From: Bacillota bacterium
GTDB lineage: Bacteria; Bacillota; SHA-98; UBA4971
Length of the DNA stretch: 64,000 bases
Direction: 5' to 3'
Assembly: GCA_012842395.1 (NCBI GenBank)
Contig: DUSX01000003.1
Span: 1 to 64,000, forward strand
Position numbers and translations under genes: made by a program. Below the pieces are notes generated by a model. The model saw only the letters and a list, made by a program, of their open reading frames with translations. It was not told the DNA's origin and did no database searches. This document shows, one piece after another, positions 22,733 to 32,274 of the stretch; within the stretch, counting starts at the first letter, position 1; each line of letters starts with the position of its first letter.

Positions 22733-24532
22733 ATGATGGTTCCTCATTCATCACGGTGTGACGGCCCTGATGGGTCCAGCCATGGCACGAGCAGGGCTTG
22801 CCGGATCACCCGGATCACGTCGTACGTGTTTCTTGCCTCGGTCCTCTTGTGGACGTTCGTGAGTTGCTTCGTCGGCGTGGCGCACGCTCAGGTATCCATC
22901 AGCCTGACCCCGCTCCTCATTGAGCTCACCGGAGCTCCAGGCGAAACGAAGACCTTCAACATCCTGCTCGTGAACGAGAGCAAGACGGCGACCGCGCACT
23001 TCCGAGTATTCGCCTCGGATGTGGTGCAGAAACCGAACGGCGACTATCGCGTCGTCGAGCCGGGCGAGTCAGAGTACTCGTGCGCCAAATGGATAAGGCT
23101 GTCCAAGGAAGAAGCCACATTGGGCCCAGGCGAAGCGCTTTCGGTGGACTGCAAGCTTGCGATTCCTAGAGGTACATACGGCGGGAGATTCGCGGCGGTC
23201 GTATTCGAGCTCGTGCCGGAGGAGAGGACGGGAGAAGAAGCTTTCGCATCCACCAAGTTCCTTCAGAGGTTCGCCACGGTGGTAGAACTCGCCATCCCTG
23301 CGCCGAGGGTGCGAAAAGCCGTCACCATCGCAGGATTCAGTGTGAAGGCTGCCGCGGACGACCCGAGGTATGCTGCCGCTTACGGCAAGGATGCCTTGAT
23401 CCTCATAGGCGAGGTCAGGAACGAAGGCAACACACACGTGTTCGCACGCGGCTACCTGACTCTCAGAGACGGTTCCGGAAAGCGCCTGCGCCAGATCCCG
23501 CTCGGCTCGGGCCGGGGTTTGGTGCTGCCCGAGACCACCGTCAACCTTGTCTCGGTGCTCCCCTCCGGCCTCGCCCCAGGCAACTACATCGCGGACATCG
23601 CCGTGAAGTATGGCGGAACGAGGCCAGCCCTGGCAAAGGTGCCGTTCACGCTAGCTCCAAGCGGGGCCGAGGCAAGGCGCGTAGAGGGCGGGGCGAGGCT
23701 TGCCCCGTTCAACGTGCAGCCAGCCGAACTCGACCTAACCTACCCGCCCGGCGCGGTGGCCGCGCGGTCCATCGTGGTCGAGAACAAGTCCGATGTCCCC
23801 ATCCATGTGGAGGGGAGAGCGTTGCCGCTCGTGTACGATGAGGAAGGCGAGTTAGTCCAGGACGAGGCCGCGCTCGCTGCCGCACCAGCCAAATGGAGCT
23901 GTGCCGGCTGGATTGAGCTGCGGCCTGCAACCATGGACATCCGACCGGGCGGCAAACAAATGGTTCGTCTCATGATCAATATCCCCAAGGACCAGGCCGG
24001 CAGCAGGTATGCGAACCTCGTATTCACCGGAACACCTGTGGAAGACCAAGGAGGCGCAAGGCAGGATGCAGCGGCAGCATCGCCGGCAGCGTCCCCGGCG
24101 TCCCCCGCATGGGCCGGGGAGGCCGGCGCCCTGGTTTTCCTGACCGTCGGCAAGCAGGCGGAGAAGCTCGCGGAACTTGGGGAACTCAAGATCGAGGACG
24201 GAGGCCCTTCTGTAGGCTGGATATTCAGCACAGCGCTCAAGAACACCGGCGCCACCCACTTGAAACCGCAGGTCACGTTCGGCATCAAGAGACATATCGT
24301 CCCCGAAAGCGTCCCGGGGATCGAGTATGTCGGTCCGGGCTCGTGGCAAGAGGTCGATTCCGTGGATCTCGGTGAGCTCGATAGCATAGTCCTCCCTGGC
24401 GGTACGAGGCTGATTCGAGCGGGTTACGCGCGTGCTCTTGAGCCTGGGAGGTACATGGTGGAGGTTACCGTAAAATACGGCGGCAAGGCGCCCCTATATG
24501 TGTCCGGGGAGTTTGAGGTGAAACAGCCGTGA
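22733..24532 (+). CDS. Exported chaperone-like protein, two tandem immunoglobulin-fold halves
   Basis: A 599-residue secreted protein: long signal peptide (cleavage near AHA-Q at about 51), then two halves of about 270 residues with the same layout. Matching pieces are LTPLLIELTGAPGE and VQPAELDLTYPPGA, CAKWIRLS and CAGWIELR, IPRGTYGGRFAAVVFE and IPKDQAGSRYANLVFT, and two copies of VKYGG near the ends of the halves. The layout resembles periplasmic pilus chaperones and DUF916-type proteins (inference from pattern). It may escort or cross-link the exported proteins encoded just upstream. The start is ATG 22733 behind AGAGGAGA. Confidence 0.75.
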   Translation: MMVPHSSRCDGPDGSSHGTSRACRITRITSYVFLASVLLWTFVSCFVGVAHAQVSISLTPLLIELTGAPGETKTFNILLVNESKTATAHFRVFASDVVQKPNGDYRVVEPGESEYSCAKWIRLSKEEATLGPGEALSVDCKLAIPRGTYGGRFAAVVFELVPEERTGEEAFASTKFLQRFATVVELAIPAPRVRKAVTIAGFSVKAAADDPRYAAAYGKDALILIGEVRNEGNTHVFARGYLTLRDGSGKRLRQIPLGSGRGLVLPETTVNLVSVLPSGLAPGNYIADIAVKYGGTRPALAKVPFTLAPSGAEARRVEGGARLAPFNVQPAELDLTYPPGAVAARSIVVENKSDVPIHVEGRALPLVYDEEGELVQDEAALAAAPAKWSCAGWIELRPATMDIRPGGKQMVRLMINIPKDQAGSRYANLVFTGTPVEDQGGARQDAAAASPAASPASPAWAGEAGALVFLTVGKQAEKLAELGELKIEDGGPSVGWIFSTALKNTGATHLKPQVTFGIKRHIVPESVPGIEYVGPGSWQEVDSVDLGELDSIVLPGGTRLIRAGYARALEPGRYMVEVTVKYGGKAPLYVSGEFEVKQP

Positions 24533-24699
24533 CAGCCGCGCCCGACTCGAGCCGCGCCCAACTTTGTCGCCAGCGGCGGCCAGGCGGCCCCTGTTTCAGG
24601 CCGTGCGATGCAAAGTGGCGGTTTAGGCGCCGGGGCGGACTCGCGGCTCTGGGCCATGAGCCCTGGAGAGTTTAGGCTGACTTGGAGGAGGGGTCACAG

Positions 24700-25941
24700 A
24701 TGTCTGAATCAAGAGGTCTCGGGTTGAGCGGGAGAGCCCCGGCAAGGAGGCTCGGGCTTGGGCTTGTGCTGGCGCTCGCGCTGGCGATTGCTACGGTAGC
24801 CCTGCCGCAGGCGTCGATGGCGCAGGAGATCCTGGTGACCAACGTTTTCGACGGCGCCGACATCCTGAGCGTTTTGCGCGACATCTCCGCGCAGACGGGG
24901 GTCAACATCATGGCCGATGCCACGGTGCAGGGCTGGGTCACGGCGGAATTGCGCGACGTCCCCCTGGACAAGGCGCTTGAGATGATCGTTGGGCCGCTCG
25001 GCTATACCTTTGTCAAGGTGGGCGACTACTACGTCGTGGGGTCGGCAGATTCTAAGAACCCCAGTTTCCCGCTCCTCACCACCACAGAGGTGGTCAAGCT
25101 GAATTACGTCAAGGCGGAAAACGCCGCTAAACTGCTCTCGGATTTCTTTGCACCATATGTGAAGGTGGGCGCTACTGACAACGTTCTCGTAGTCACCGCC
25201 CCGGCCAGCCTGGTGCAGCGCATCAAGTCGGACATCGAGCGGATCGATCGCCCGGCACCGCAGGTCATGTTGGAGGCCGTCGTCATGGAGATATCCTCTG
25301 ACAGCGGAAAGTCCTTCGGGGCTGACTGGCGCTATGAGGGCAGCGGTGGCCAGGCTGATCCGACGGTGCCTTCCTCGGGCTTCGTGGACTTCGTGTCGGG
25401 AATCTGGGGGGCCAAGTACAACGTGGCTGGCGGTCTCGAGCACATCATCGCGTCCATGAAGGTTCTCCTGGATTCTGGGAAGGCACAGATACACGCGACC
25501 CCAAGGATCGCTACGGTTGACGGCGAGCCTGCCGAGATATTCCTTGGCAAGGACCGCTATTTCGCAGTCACGACGGGCAGTAACAGCGACACGTCCACGC
25601 GGCTGGAGTCCATACGGACGGGCATTTCGCTCAAATTCACCCCGCGTGTATCGGAGACGGGCGAGATCCTCGTGAAGATCGAGCCTGAGGTAAGCGACGC
25701 GGTGGAGACCTCGGACGGCCTGCCTCTCGTGAACAGGCGTCAGGCCTCGACGTCGATCAGGGTGAAGGATGGGGAGACCATAGTCATCGGCGGCCTGAAG
25801 CTGAAATCCGAGTATGAGGTCAAGTCAAAGGTGCCGCTGCTCGGCGATATGCCGGTCCTTGGTTTGCTCTTCAGCAGCACGAGGAAGGCGTCCACCGAGA
25901 CGGAGGTCGTGATCTTCATAACGCCAAGGATCATGCAATAG
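24700..25941 (+). CDS. PilQ/GspD-like secretin
   Basis: A 413-residue exported protein: signal peptide (cleavage SMA-QE near 36), an STN-type domain (about 40-100, FDGADILSVLRDISAQTGVNI), one secretin N-domain (about 115-175, VVKLNYVKAENAAKLLSDFF) and a secretin barrel (about 185-412) ending with VKDGETIVIGGLKL and KVPLLGDMPVLGLLF. It is short for a secretin, with one N-domain only, and is unrelated in layout to the Tad secretin at 4108. It lies in a cluster with no secretion ATPase or F-type platform protein, so it may borrow a motor or form a passive gate. GGAGGAGGGG sets ATG 24700. Confidence 0.9.
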   Translation: MSESRGLGLSGRAPARRLGLGLVLALALAIATVALPQASMAQEILVTNVFDGADILSVLRDISAQTGVNIMADATVQGWVTAELRDVPLDKALEMIVGPLGYTFVKVGDYYVVGSADSKNPSFPLLTTTEVVKLNYVKAENAAKLLSDFFAPYVKVGATDNVLVVTAPASLVQRIKSDIERIDRPAPQVMLEAVVMEISSDSGKSFGADWRYEGSGGQADPTVPSSGFVDFVSGIWGAKYNVAGGLEHIIASMKVLLDSGKAQIHATPRIATVDGEPAEIFLGKDRYFAVTTGSNSDTSTRLESIRTGISLKFTPRVSETGEILVKIEPEVSDAVETSDGLPLVNRRQASTSIRVKDGETIVIGGLKLKSEYEVKSKVPLLGDMPVLGLLFSSTRKASTETEVVIFITPRIMQ

Positions 25942-26177
25942 GACGTAGATAGGCGACTTCGGAACGGACGGATCATCACGCCGCGGTGTGCCACCGTGCT
26001 CCTCCTGAGGACCTGTGGCCCGCAGCGTGACCCTCCGGGCCGTGCCCAGTCTGACACTGGACATCGAGCGAGAGACCAGTCTCGCCCATGGGTGGTGGAA
26101 GGGCTGCTGGCTCGTGTGGTACGCGACAAGGCCGGCTCTGGGGCGTCCTTCCAGAGCCAAGGAAGGAGTGAGGCAAC

Positions 26178-27197
26178 GTGACTGCAACGACGGCATGTCG
26201 CGGGCCCGGTCTCCGGTCCGCCGGAGCGCACGGGTCTGCGGTCACCAACGGGACGGGAGTTGGAATCAAGGCGATGAGCAGGCGGCTTGCAGCGGCATTC
26301 CTGGCGACGCTGTGCGCTATGACGCTGCTCCATGCGGTCGCATCCGCTGAAGAGTACGGCTTCGTAGAGCCATTTGGGTTTGCGGACGCCCGCTTGATGG
26401 CCATGGGATACTCGTACGTGGCGGTATGGGACGAGCCCAACCCGCTCTACTCGAATCCCGCTGCGTTCGGCCTCCGCACGGAACGACTTGCGCTCACGTT
26501 TGGGTCGGCCTGGGGAGAGGGCGCCGGGCCGACTGACTTCAAGTTCATCGCCCTCTCCGACATGGACCGCGGCGGCGGGGCGGGTGGGTTCGCGTGGGGG
26601 CACTATGAGTGGCATGACGGGGACGCCCTCTTCTCGGGCAACACGTTCAACTACTCGGTGGGGAAGTCCTTCGCCAAGTGGGGCGCGCTCGGGTTTGGCG
26701 TGCGCTACCTTCGCGGAGCGGCCGCCGATGCAGCGGCTGACGATCCTAACGGGGACTTGCGCTGGCGCGGTCTTGCCACCGACGCCGGCCTCGTGGTGAA
26801 GCACAATGCGATCTCGCTCGGAGTCGTCGCCCGGGACGTAACCAGCACGCGACTGGTCTTCGACGATGGCACCGCCGTTACCCTGCGACCGAGCTATTCT
26901 GCGGGCTTGAGCCTGAGACTCTCGGCCGGGACGGTGGTTGCCGTCGACGCTCACCGGGCTTCACGGCCCGAGGGTGGGCTTGAGACCTACACTTACACAG
27001 GTGGCTTCGAAGGGTGGCTCACGCCTCATATCGCCCTAAGGGGCGGGATCATCGTGGGAGACGGCGGGGGCCTCGATGTGAAGGCGTACACAGGCGGGAT
27101 CGGCTTGCGGTTCGGCGATTTCGAGATGTCCTACGCAGTGCTCACAGGCGAAGAGCAGGGCAAGAGACAGTGCATAAGCCTTACCAGGCGCTTCTAG
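26178..27197 (+). CDS. Outer-membrane beta-barrel protein, PorV/UPF0164-like
   Basis: A 339-residue protein with a hydrophobic signal segment (MSRRLAAAFLATLCAMTLLHAVASA, cleavage before EEYGF) followed by alternating polar/hydrophobic strands and many Gly and aromatic residues. ARLMAMGYSYVAVWDEPNPLYSNPAAFGL resembles the N-terminal plug-like motif of PorV/PorQ and related barrels. The protein ends in LTRRF, the terminal Phe favoured by the BAM machinery. GTG 26178 has a strong AGGAAGGAG site, giving a 32-residue extension before the signal; ATG 26274 is the alternative. It supports the presence of an outer membrane. Confidence 0.72.
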   Translation: MTATTACRGPGLRSAGAHGSAVTNGTGVGIKAMSRRLAAAFLATLCAMTLLHAVASAEEYGFVEPFGFADARLMAMGYSYVAVWDEPNPLYSNPAAFGLRTERLALTFGSAWGEGAGPTDFKFIALSDMDRGGGAGGFAWGHYEWHDGDALFSGNTFNYSVGKSFAKWGALGFGVRYLRGAAADAAADDPNGDLRWRGLATDAGLVVKHNAISLGVVARDVTSTRLVFDDGTAVTLRPSYSAGLSLRLSAGTVVAVDAHRASRPEGGLETYTYTGGFEGWLTPHIALRGGIIVGDGGGLDVKAYTGGIGLRFGDFEMSYAVLTGEEQGKRQCISLTRRF

Positions 27198-27285
27198 GCG
27201 GGGTCTTGAGTGAATAAGAACATGCGGGACTTGGGGCGCCGGTGTTGCACCCAGGGACGGCGCTTCCGCCCCAAGCGGGGCGTAT

Positions 27286-27327
27286 CGACAAAACCCAGCC
27301 GGTCCGGCAGACGGCTGGGTTTTGTCG
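27286..27327. terminator. Bidirectional intrinsic terminator
   Basis: CGACAAAACCCAGCCG pairs perfectly with CGGCTGGGTTTTGTCG (16 bp, 10-base loop). T-tracts and A-tracts in the stem serve both directions. It separates the barrel gene (+) from the sigma-54 activator gene (-), which converge here. Confidence 0.9.
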
Positions 27328-27386
27328 CGCATCGTGCAGTCACCGGCAACCCCTCCTGCAAAGCCATTGGCATTCCTGCGCCCGAG

Positions 27387-28541
27387 CTAGCCCTTGCCTA
27401 GGATGCCGTATCGCTTGAGCTTCTTGTACAAACCCGACCGCGATATATTGAGCATCCTGGCTGTCTTGGCCCTGTTGTTACCGGCGGCACGGAGCGCTGC
27501 CATGAGGATCGCGCTCTCGTGGGCGGCGAGGGACTCGTCGAGCCCCAGTCCTTGAGATGTCGGCGCATCCTCCACACGCGAGCCAACAGTCTCCCAGAGG
27601 TACTCCGGAATGTCTTCTGGTAGGATCTCGGTGTCTTCCGCGAAGTTGAGGGCGCGCTCGAGGACGTTCTCAAGCTCGCGAAGATTGCCGGGCCAATGAT
27701 AGCTCAGAAACGCGTTCATCACCGTGGGATGAACCGACGTCACCGACGTATGGCAGACCTTGTTGAGCCTCCCCAGGAAACACTCAACAAGCTCCGGCAT
27801 GTCCTGCCTCCTTTCGCGCAGCGGCGGGATGGTTATCGTGATCACGTCCAGCCGGTAATAGAGGTCTTCTCGGAATGCCCCCGATGCTACCATCTGGCGG
27901 AGATTCTTGTTGGTGGCCGCGATAAGCCTGGCATCCGCCGGTATACCGCTAGTGCCGCCCAACCTCTCTACTACGCGCTCCTGGACCACGCGCAGGAGTT
28001 TCGCCTGGAGCGTGAGGGGCATGTCACCGACCTCATCCAGGAAGAGGGTGCCTCCTGAAGCTTGTTCGAACTTCCCAGGCTTTCCGCTCTTGAGCGCGCC
28101 TGTGAACGCGCCTGCCTCGTACCCGAATAGCTCCGACTCCATCAAGGCCTCCGGGACAGCGGCGCAGTTCACCACGACGAATGGCCCGTGCGCCCGGCTT
28201 CCGGCCTCATGGATGGCTCGGGCGAAGACCTCCTTTCCAACGCCCGTCTCGCCAAGGAGGAGGACATTGGAACTGCCGCGTGCCGCACGCCGGGCGAGGA
28301 TGCGGGCGGCGGCGATGCCGGGGCTGGAGCCGATTATCGCCGCGAAGGGATCGCGCTTGCTGTTCCGATCGTGTTCAGACTCTTGGCTGCTGTCTGGACC
28401 GGTGCTCCTGTCCCGGTCCTGGGGCTGGCCCGTCTCGCTGTCCCGGCGGTAGGCGCCGTCACAGCCACAGGCATAGTTGCGGTCGTGTCCCTTCCCCGGA
28501 GGATTCACATGATACATGGCAGGTAGCATGTCCTTTGACAC
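27387..28541 (-). CDS. Sigma-54-dependent transcriptional activator without sensor domain
   Basis: A 384-residue enhancer-binding protein. The AAA+ domain has Walker A GETGVGKE at 97-104, the sigma-54-contacting GAFTGA at 144-149, Walker [13 protein letters not shown] and an arginine-finger region ([11 protein letters not shown]). A Fis-type helix-turn-helix ends the protein ([26 protein letters not shown]). The first 65 residues are charged and low in complexity, with no receiver, GAF or PAS domain, as in PspF-type activators controlled by partner proteins. It converges on the exported-protein cluster, whose first gene has a sigma-54-type promoter. Start GTG 28541 is uncertain; nearby ATGs are possible. 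Confidence 0.92.
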   Translation of the reverse strand: MSKDMLPAMYHVNPPGKGHDRNYACGCDGAYRRDSETGQPQDRDRSTGPDSSQESEHDRNSKRDPFAAIIGSSPGIAAARILARRAARGSSNVLLLGETGVGKEVFARAIHEAGSRAHGPFVVVNCAAVPEALMESELFGYEAGAFTGALKSGKPGKFEQASGGTLFLDEVGDMPLTLQAKLLRVVQERVVERLGGTSGIPADARLIAATNKNLRQMVASGAFREDLYYRLDVITITIPPLRERRQDMPELVECFLGRLNKVCHTSVTSVHPTVMNAFLSYHWPGNLRELENVLERALNFAEDTEILPEDIPEYLWETVGSRVEDAPTSQGLGLDESLAAHESAILMAALRAAGNNRAKTARMLNISRSGLYKKLKRYGILGKG

Positions 28542-28641
28542 TCCCCCTTGACTCCTTTGACGCTACAGCGAAGTGTCCTGGCAATGACGCGTTCTCGTCC
28601 CTCCTTCGACACCACCGAGCGAGGTGCATCAATCCCCGCCC

Positions 28642-28817
28642 CGTCTCCAGCAGGTGCCGCGCCAGCGGGCGGTATCGCGCTCGGGGACGGCGCTCCGAGC
28701 GGCGCGTGCTTCGCCGAAGTCCGGCCCGTCAGGCCAGTGGCCGGGCTTTGGCACCCCTCGTGCGATCACCGGCAACCCGTCCCAATAATCGGAAGCATTT
28801 TCGCACCTCCACTTAGT
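28642..28817 (-). repeat. Dispersed repeat family 1, copy 4 (diverged)
   Basis: Read on the minus strand it begins CTAAGTGGAGGTGCG, then has GGTTGCCGGTGATCGCACGA, closely matching the same part of copy 3. The central GAATTC hairpin is replaced by a different GGCC-rich inverted repeat, and GCGCCGTCCCC is kept further on. Loss of sequence with retention of paired arms suggests selection on structure. Confidence 0.6.
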
Positions 28818-29211
28818 GCGCTGCAGGACGTCACTACAAGATACGCGGGCCGCCACGATACGTGCGTAGCGGAGGTTGCCAGTGTTATGCCTTGGGGACC
28901 AGCTCCCAGGGGGCGCCTGGCTTAGGGCGACCAGTAGGTTTTGGAGTCAAGCCCGCCGAGCTGGGACACCCTACGGGAGCCGTCGAGTGTTCTCGTGCCG
29001 CCGCGAGCCATACCAGGGCGGCGCGAAGCGGCACGCTTCGTGTCAATCTCCCCAGGAAGCCGGAATACCCGGCGGCGCGATCCCCTCTGCGATCGTGCCA
29101 CCGGGTATTCCACGGTTTCGACTCAGTCTTAACCCAACGAGATAGGTAGGTTCCCTGGCACCGTCCTCGCCGACGCGACCTCTCGCGTTTCAGTGCTGCG
29201 GCGCCCAAGTA
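28818..29211. other. Gene-free stretch with large hairpins
   Basis: No coding frame was supported. GGAATACCCGG (29062-29072) pairs perfectly with CCGGGTATTCC (29101-29111), enclosing a further GCGATC/GATCGT pairing. CGTGCCGC and GCGGCACG around 28994-29035 form another stem. These lie between two family 1 repeats and could be part of a larger repeat block. Confidence 0.5.
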
Positions 29212-29415
29212 TGTTGCCGAAAGTTCGCACTGCTTTTCGGCGGAGGGGTCCTGCCGGGGTTGCCGGTGCTGCCCTCCGGGGACGGCGCGCTTGCGGCGTG
29301 CCTCGTTCGAATTCGGCGCGCGAGATAGCCGAATTCTCCGCGCCCCGTCGTGCACGCACCGGCAACCCTAGCGCCGTCAAGAAAGGAGACGAAAACTTAT
29401 GGTGCCACACTTAGA
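29212..29415 (-). repeat. Dispersed repeat family 1, copy 2
   Basis: On the minus strand it runs CTAAGTGTGGC, GGGTTGCCGGTG, GGAGAATTCGGC, GCCGAATTCGAACGAGGC, GCGCGCCGTCCCC, CACCGGCAAC (written here as its partner strand), GGACCCCTCCGCCGAAAAG and a closing CTTTCGGC arm. It is very close to copies 1 and 3. It lies about 200 bases behind the comFA stop in the same orientation. Confidence 0.85.
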
Positions 29416-29617
29416 TGTCTGCTTGGCAGCGTCAGGGCATCGGTTCCATGACGCGCCGGAGTCATGTGCGTACGAACGTACTGATTATTCTATATTATGC
29501 GCCGAAACCCTCTCTGCACCGCGCGGAACCGACGATCGCGTCGTGGCCTTCCCTCAGGCGCGCAACCGGCTCCCGTGTGGCGTGGCCCGTCCGGCTTTCT
29601 ACACGCCATCCGGTTTT

Positions 29618-31918
29618 CTACACGCCGATGTCGGGTTTTGTCCTGGGCGACGCGGGAGCACCGCCTGGATCCGCTGCGGTTACGAGGTATCCCGAGTCAG
29701 CCGCATGACGGTTCATGGCACGGATGGAGGCTACGGCAGTGCGCATCGCGGGTGACGTGCGCTCTGCGACGAAGAACACGCGGGCGCAGGGGTACTCTCG
29801 TGACCTCCCGGCCCGTCCTGCCATCTGCACGAGGGTGCTCGAGTCGAATACGCGGTCGAAGTCGGCGTAGAGGACGACGACGTCGGCCATGGGCACGGTG
29901 ATGCCCCTCTCCATGATCGTGGTAGTCACGAGGACGTCGATCCGTCCTTCCTTGAATTCCTCACGGAGCTGGTCGCGCTGAGGGTGGCGCGAGTGCACGA
30001 ATGCGATACGCGGCGGTGTGGTGGGCAGGCTGAGTGGGCTCTGGGGCGAGGGCGGCCCACCTTTCTCCGCTGCGGCGACAGGAGAGGCAAAGGAGGCCTC
30101 CAGCATGGCGCACGCCCGTCCGGCGAGCTCGACGGTGGGCACGAAGACGAAAACGCGGTGTCCTTCGTTGAGCGAGGCTCGCAAGATGGCGGTTACCTCG
30201 GATGGAAGCTCGGATGCACGTGGGGGCCGAGGCGTGTACCCTGGCCGGCACGGCGTTGAGAACGCGCCATGTTTGTCGACCGGCGGGAGGGACGCCGTGA
30301 CGATGGCTGGGACGGGAAGGGGGTGGCCGTGGTGACGGGCGGAGATCCTGGTCAGGCCAACCTCGCCCCGGTCAGCGGCGGCGAGCAGGGATTCGTCAGG
30401 GGTGGCAGTCATGTACACAGTCTTGCCGGCTGGCGCGGTGGCCCGCCTCATGGCATAGCGCAGCATCCTGTTGCCGCGGAACGGGAACGCGTCCGCCTCG
30501 TCGAGGATGACAAGGTCAAATGCCTCGTAGAACCTGAGCACCTGATGGGTTGTGGCCACCACGATGTCCGCGTCGAGGTAACGCTCTTGAGAAGCACCCC
30601 GAAGAGCAATGACGCGGACGCCTGGCAGGGCGGCGGAGATGCGCGGGGCCACCTCGGCCACGACATCGCTTCGTGGCACGGCGAACAGCACCCGGCCGCC
30701 GCATCCAAGGACACGGGCGACCGCCCCAAAGCACACCTCGGTCTTCCCCGCGCCACATACAGCGTGAACGAGACACTCGCTTCGTTCGTCCTCGGACACG
30801 AAGGCTTCCAGGAATTGCGATGAGTCTCGTTGCGCCTTCGTGAGCTCGAAAGGGAGCGCGACCTTCCAGGCCGGGGCGGGGCTCGTCTGGGGAGCGCAGC
30901 TCTCTGGGTACGCGGTGTGGTCCGAACGCTCCGCACAGTCCTGGCCTTCCAAAGCGTCTGAACGCGCCAGACGTTCTGTGTCCTCCGGGCGGTTCGAGCT
31001 CCGCGGCAGCTCTAGGTGCCGTGGCGATCTCGGACGCACCGGGGCGTAATAGAGGGGACGACACGACCTGGCCTCCCCCAAAGACGCGCACTCCATGCAG
31101 CGCAGACACTCGTCGCCCCCGCAACTTGCGCAGCTCGCCTCGCCGATCTCGCGCCCGCCACATCTTGCGCAGGTAGCAATCCCAAAGCGGTCGATGGCGA
31201 CTGACGGAACGCGCCCGACGACTCCGCGCAGGACAAGCACCTGAAGGACGTCCTCGAGCGGCCCTGGAACGGGATGTCCGCGCTCTTCAAGGGCGCGCCG
31301 GATCTCGCGCTCAAACAAGATCCGCCCCTCAAGGACCTCGCTGACAACGCGAAGATCCTCCTGCGACGGCATCTCGACAGGGACATGGTGCGGAGCGGTG
31401 AGCGCGAGTGCATCTACGTACGTGGCGGCGCCGGAGCGGAACAAAGCCTCGCCCGGGCCGGAACGAGACATGGGTGGGCGGCGCGCGGCGAAGGACGACG
31501 CGCGGGTTAGGACGCCGGCGAGGCCGAGATGATGGACGGCGGTTCGGGGCCAAGGAGCATACCGCCGGTGGGCCCAGACGCCGGTTTCCCTTGCAGTCAC
31601 CGCTGGTGGAGCTGGCGCCGGATGCGGTGCGGACCTCAGATTGGTGACGGCGGGGGCGGGAGCCACGATGTCCTCCGGTCGTCCCCCCGGCCTCGTCAAG
31701 ATGGTATCGCACCGTGTCCTCGTGGGGCTCGCGGCCCGGAGCGCCTCGAGCTCCGCGAGGGCGATGGGCAGGGGGCCTTTGAGCACCGTCAGGCGTTCGT
31801 AGCCATCCTCGGCAAGCACGGCGAGGTCAAGAGGGGGGTAATGAGACACGCCGACGAACGGGGGATCGTCATCCCGCGACGTGCGAGCCGCGTACACGAA
31901 GTAGAGCGCGCCAACCAT
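29618..31918 (-). CDS. comFA: Competence helicase ComFA
   Basis: A 766-residue DEAD-type helicase-like ATPase used in DNA uptake. A long N-terminal region is followed by two zinc-binding Cys clusters (CARCGGREIGEASCASCGG and CLRCMEC), Walker A VCGAGKTE near residue 388, DEAD (LDEADAFP), TATP and the arginine-finger motif QMAGRAGR. It is larger than the usual 400-460 residues because of the N-terminal extension and a Pro-rich insert before the last helicase motifs. TTGGAGGG upstream of ATG 31918 decides the start over TTG 31963. It is divergent from comFC rather than in the common comFA-comFC operon. Confidence 0.93.
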   Translation of the reverse strand: MVGALYFVYAARTSRDDDPPFVGVSHYPPLDLAVLAEDGYERLTVLKGPLPIALAELEALRAASPTRTRCDTILTRPGGRPEDIVAPAPAVTNLRSAPHPAPAPPAVTARETGVWAHRRYAPWPRTAVHHLGLAGVLTRASSFAARRPPMSRSGPGEALFRSGAATYVDALALTAPHHVPVEMPSQEDLRVVSEVLEGRILFEREIRRALEERGHPVPGPLEDVLQVLVLRGVVGRVPSVAIDRFGIATCARCGGREIGEASCASCGGDECLRCMECASLGEARSCRPLYYAPVRPRSPRHLELPRSSNRPEDTERLARSDALEGQDCAERSDHTAYPESCAPQTSPAPAWKVALPFELTKAQRDSSQFLEAFVSEDERSECLVHAVCGAGKTEVCFGAVARVLGCGGRVLFAVPRSDVVAEVAPRISAALPGVRVIALRGASQERYLDADIVVATTHQVLRFYEAFDLVILDEADAFPFRGNRMLRYAMRRATAPAGKTVYMTATPDESLLAAADRGEVGLTRISARHHGHPLPVPAIVTASLPPVDKHGAFSTPCRPGYTPRPPRASELPSEVTAILRASLNEGHRVFVFVPTVELAGRACAMLEASFASPVAAAEKGGPPSPQSPLSLPTTPPRIAFVHSRHPQRDQLREEFKEGRIDVLVTTTIMERGITVPMADVVVLYADFDRVFDSSTLVQMAGRAGRSREYPCARVFFVAERTSPAMRTAVASIRAMNRHAADSGYLVTAADPGGAPASPRTKPDIGV

Positions 31919-32274
31919 TCGACTCTTCTCCCTCCAATAAGTGCGTTTTCCGGCGGACGGCAAGCGCGTTTTGCGGGGGAAGGCGCGTTCCGACCGTGAC
32001 GGAGGGTTCCGTGATAGAGTCTTCGCCCTGCGAGGCGTAGGACCTCCCAGAAAATGGGGTGACGTCCCTAAACCACCTTTTGGGGTGATACGTCGTGTAT
32101 CACTCCCAAGTCATGCCATTTCCGTATTGTGCTGTCTTCCATGAGGAAGGTAAGATCGCGGTGTGCGGGCTCGGCGTGCAGGCGGGGATCGCAAGCCGAG
32201 GATGTGAAGGCTTGCGGCGTTTTCACCCAGTCTTTGCCTGAGACAACACAGATTGACAGCAGGGGGTACGGCGC
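31919..32274. promoter_or_regulatory. comFA-comFC divergent control region
   Basis: This 356-base region must hold both promoters. GTGATAC (32085-32091) and GTATCAC (32097-32103) form an inverted repeat with a 5-base centre that could be an operator or a short hairpin. No clear -35/-10 pair is convincing on either strand, and no gene is present. Confidence 0.5.
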
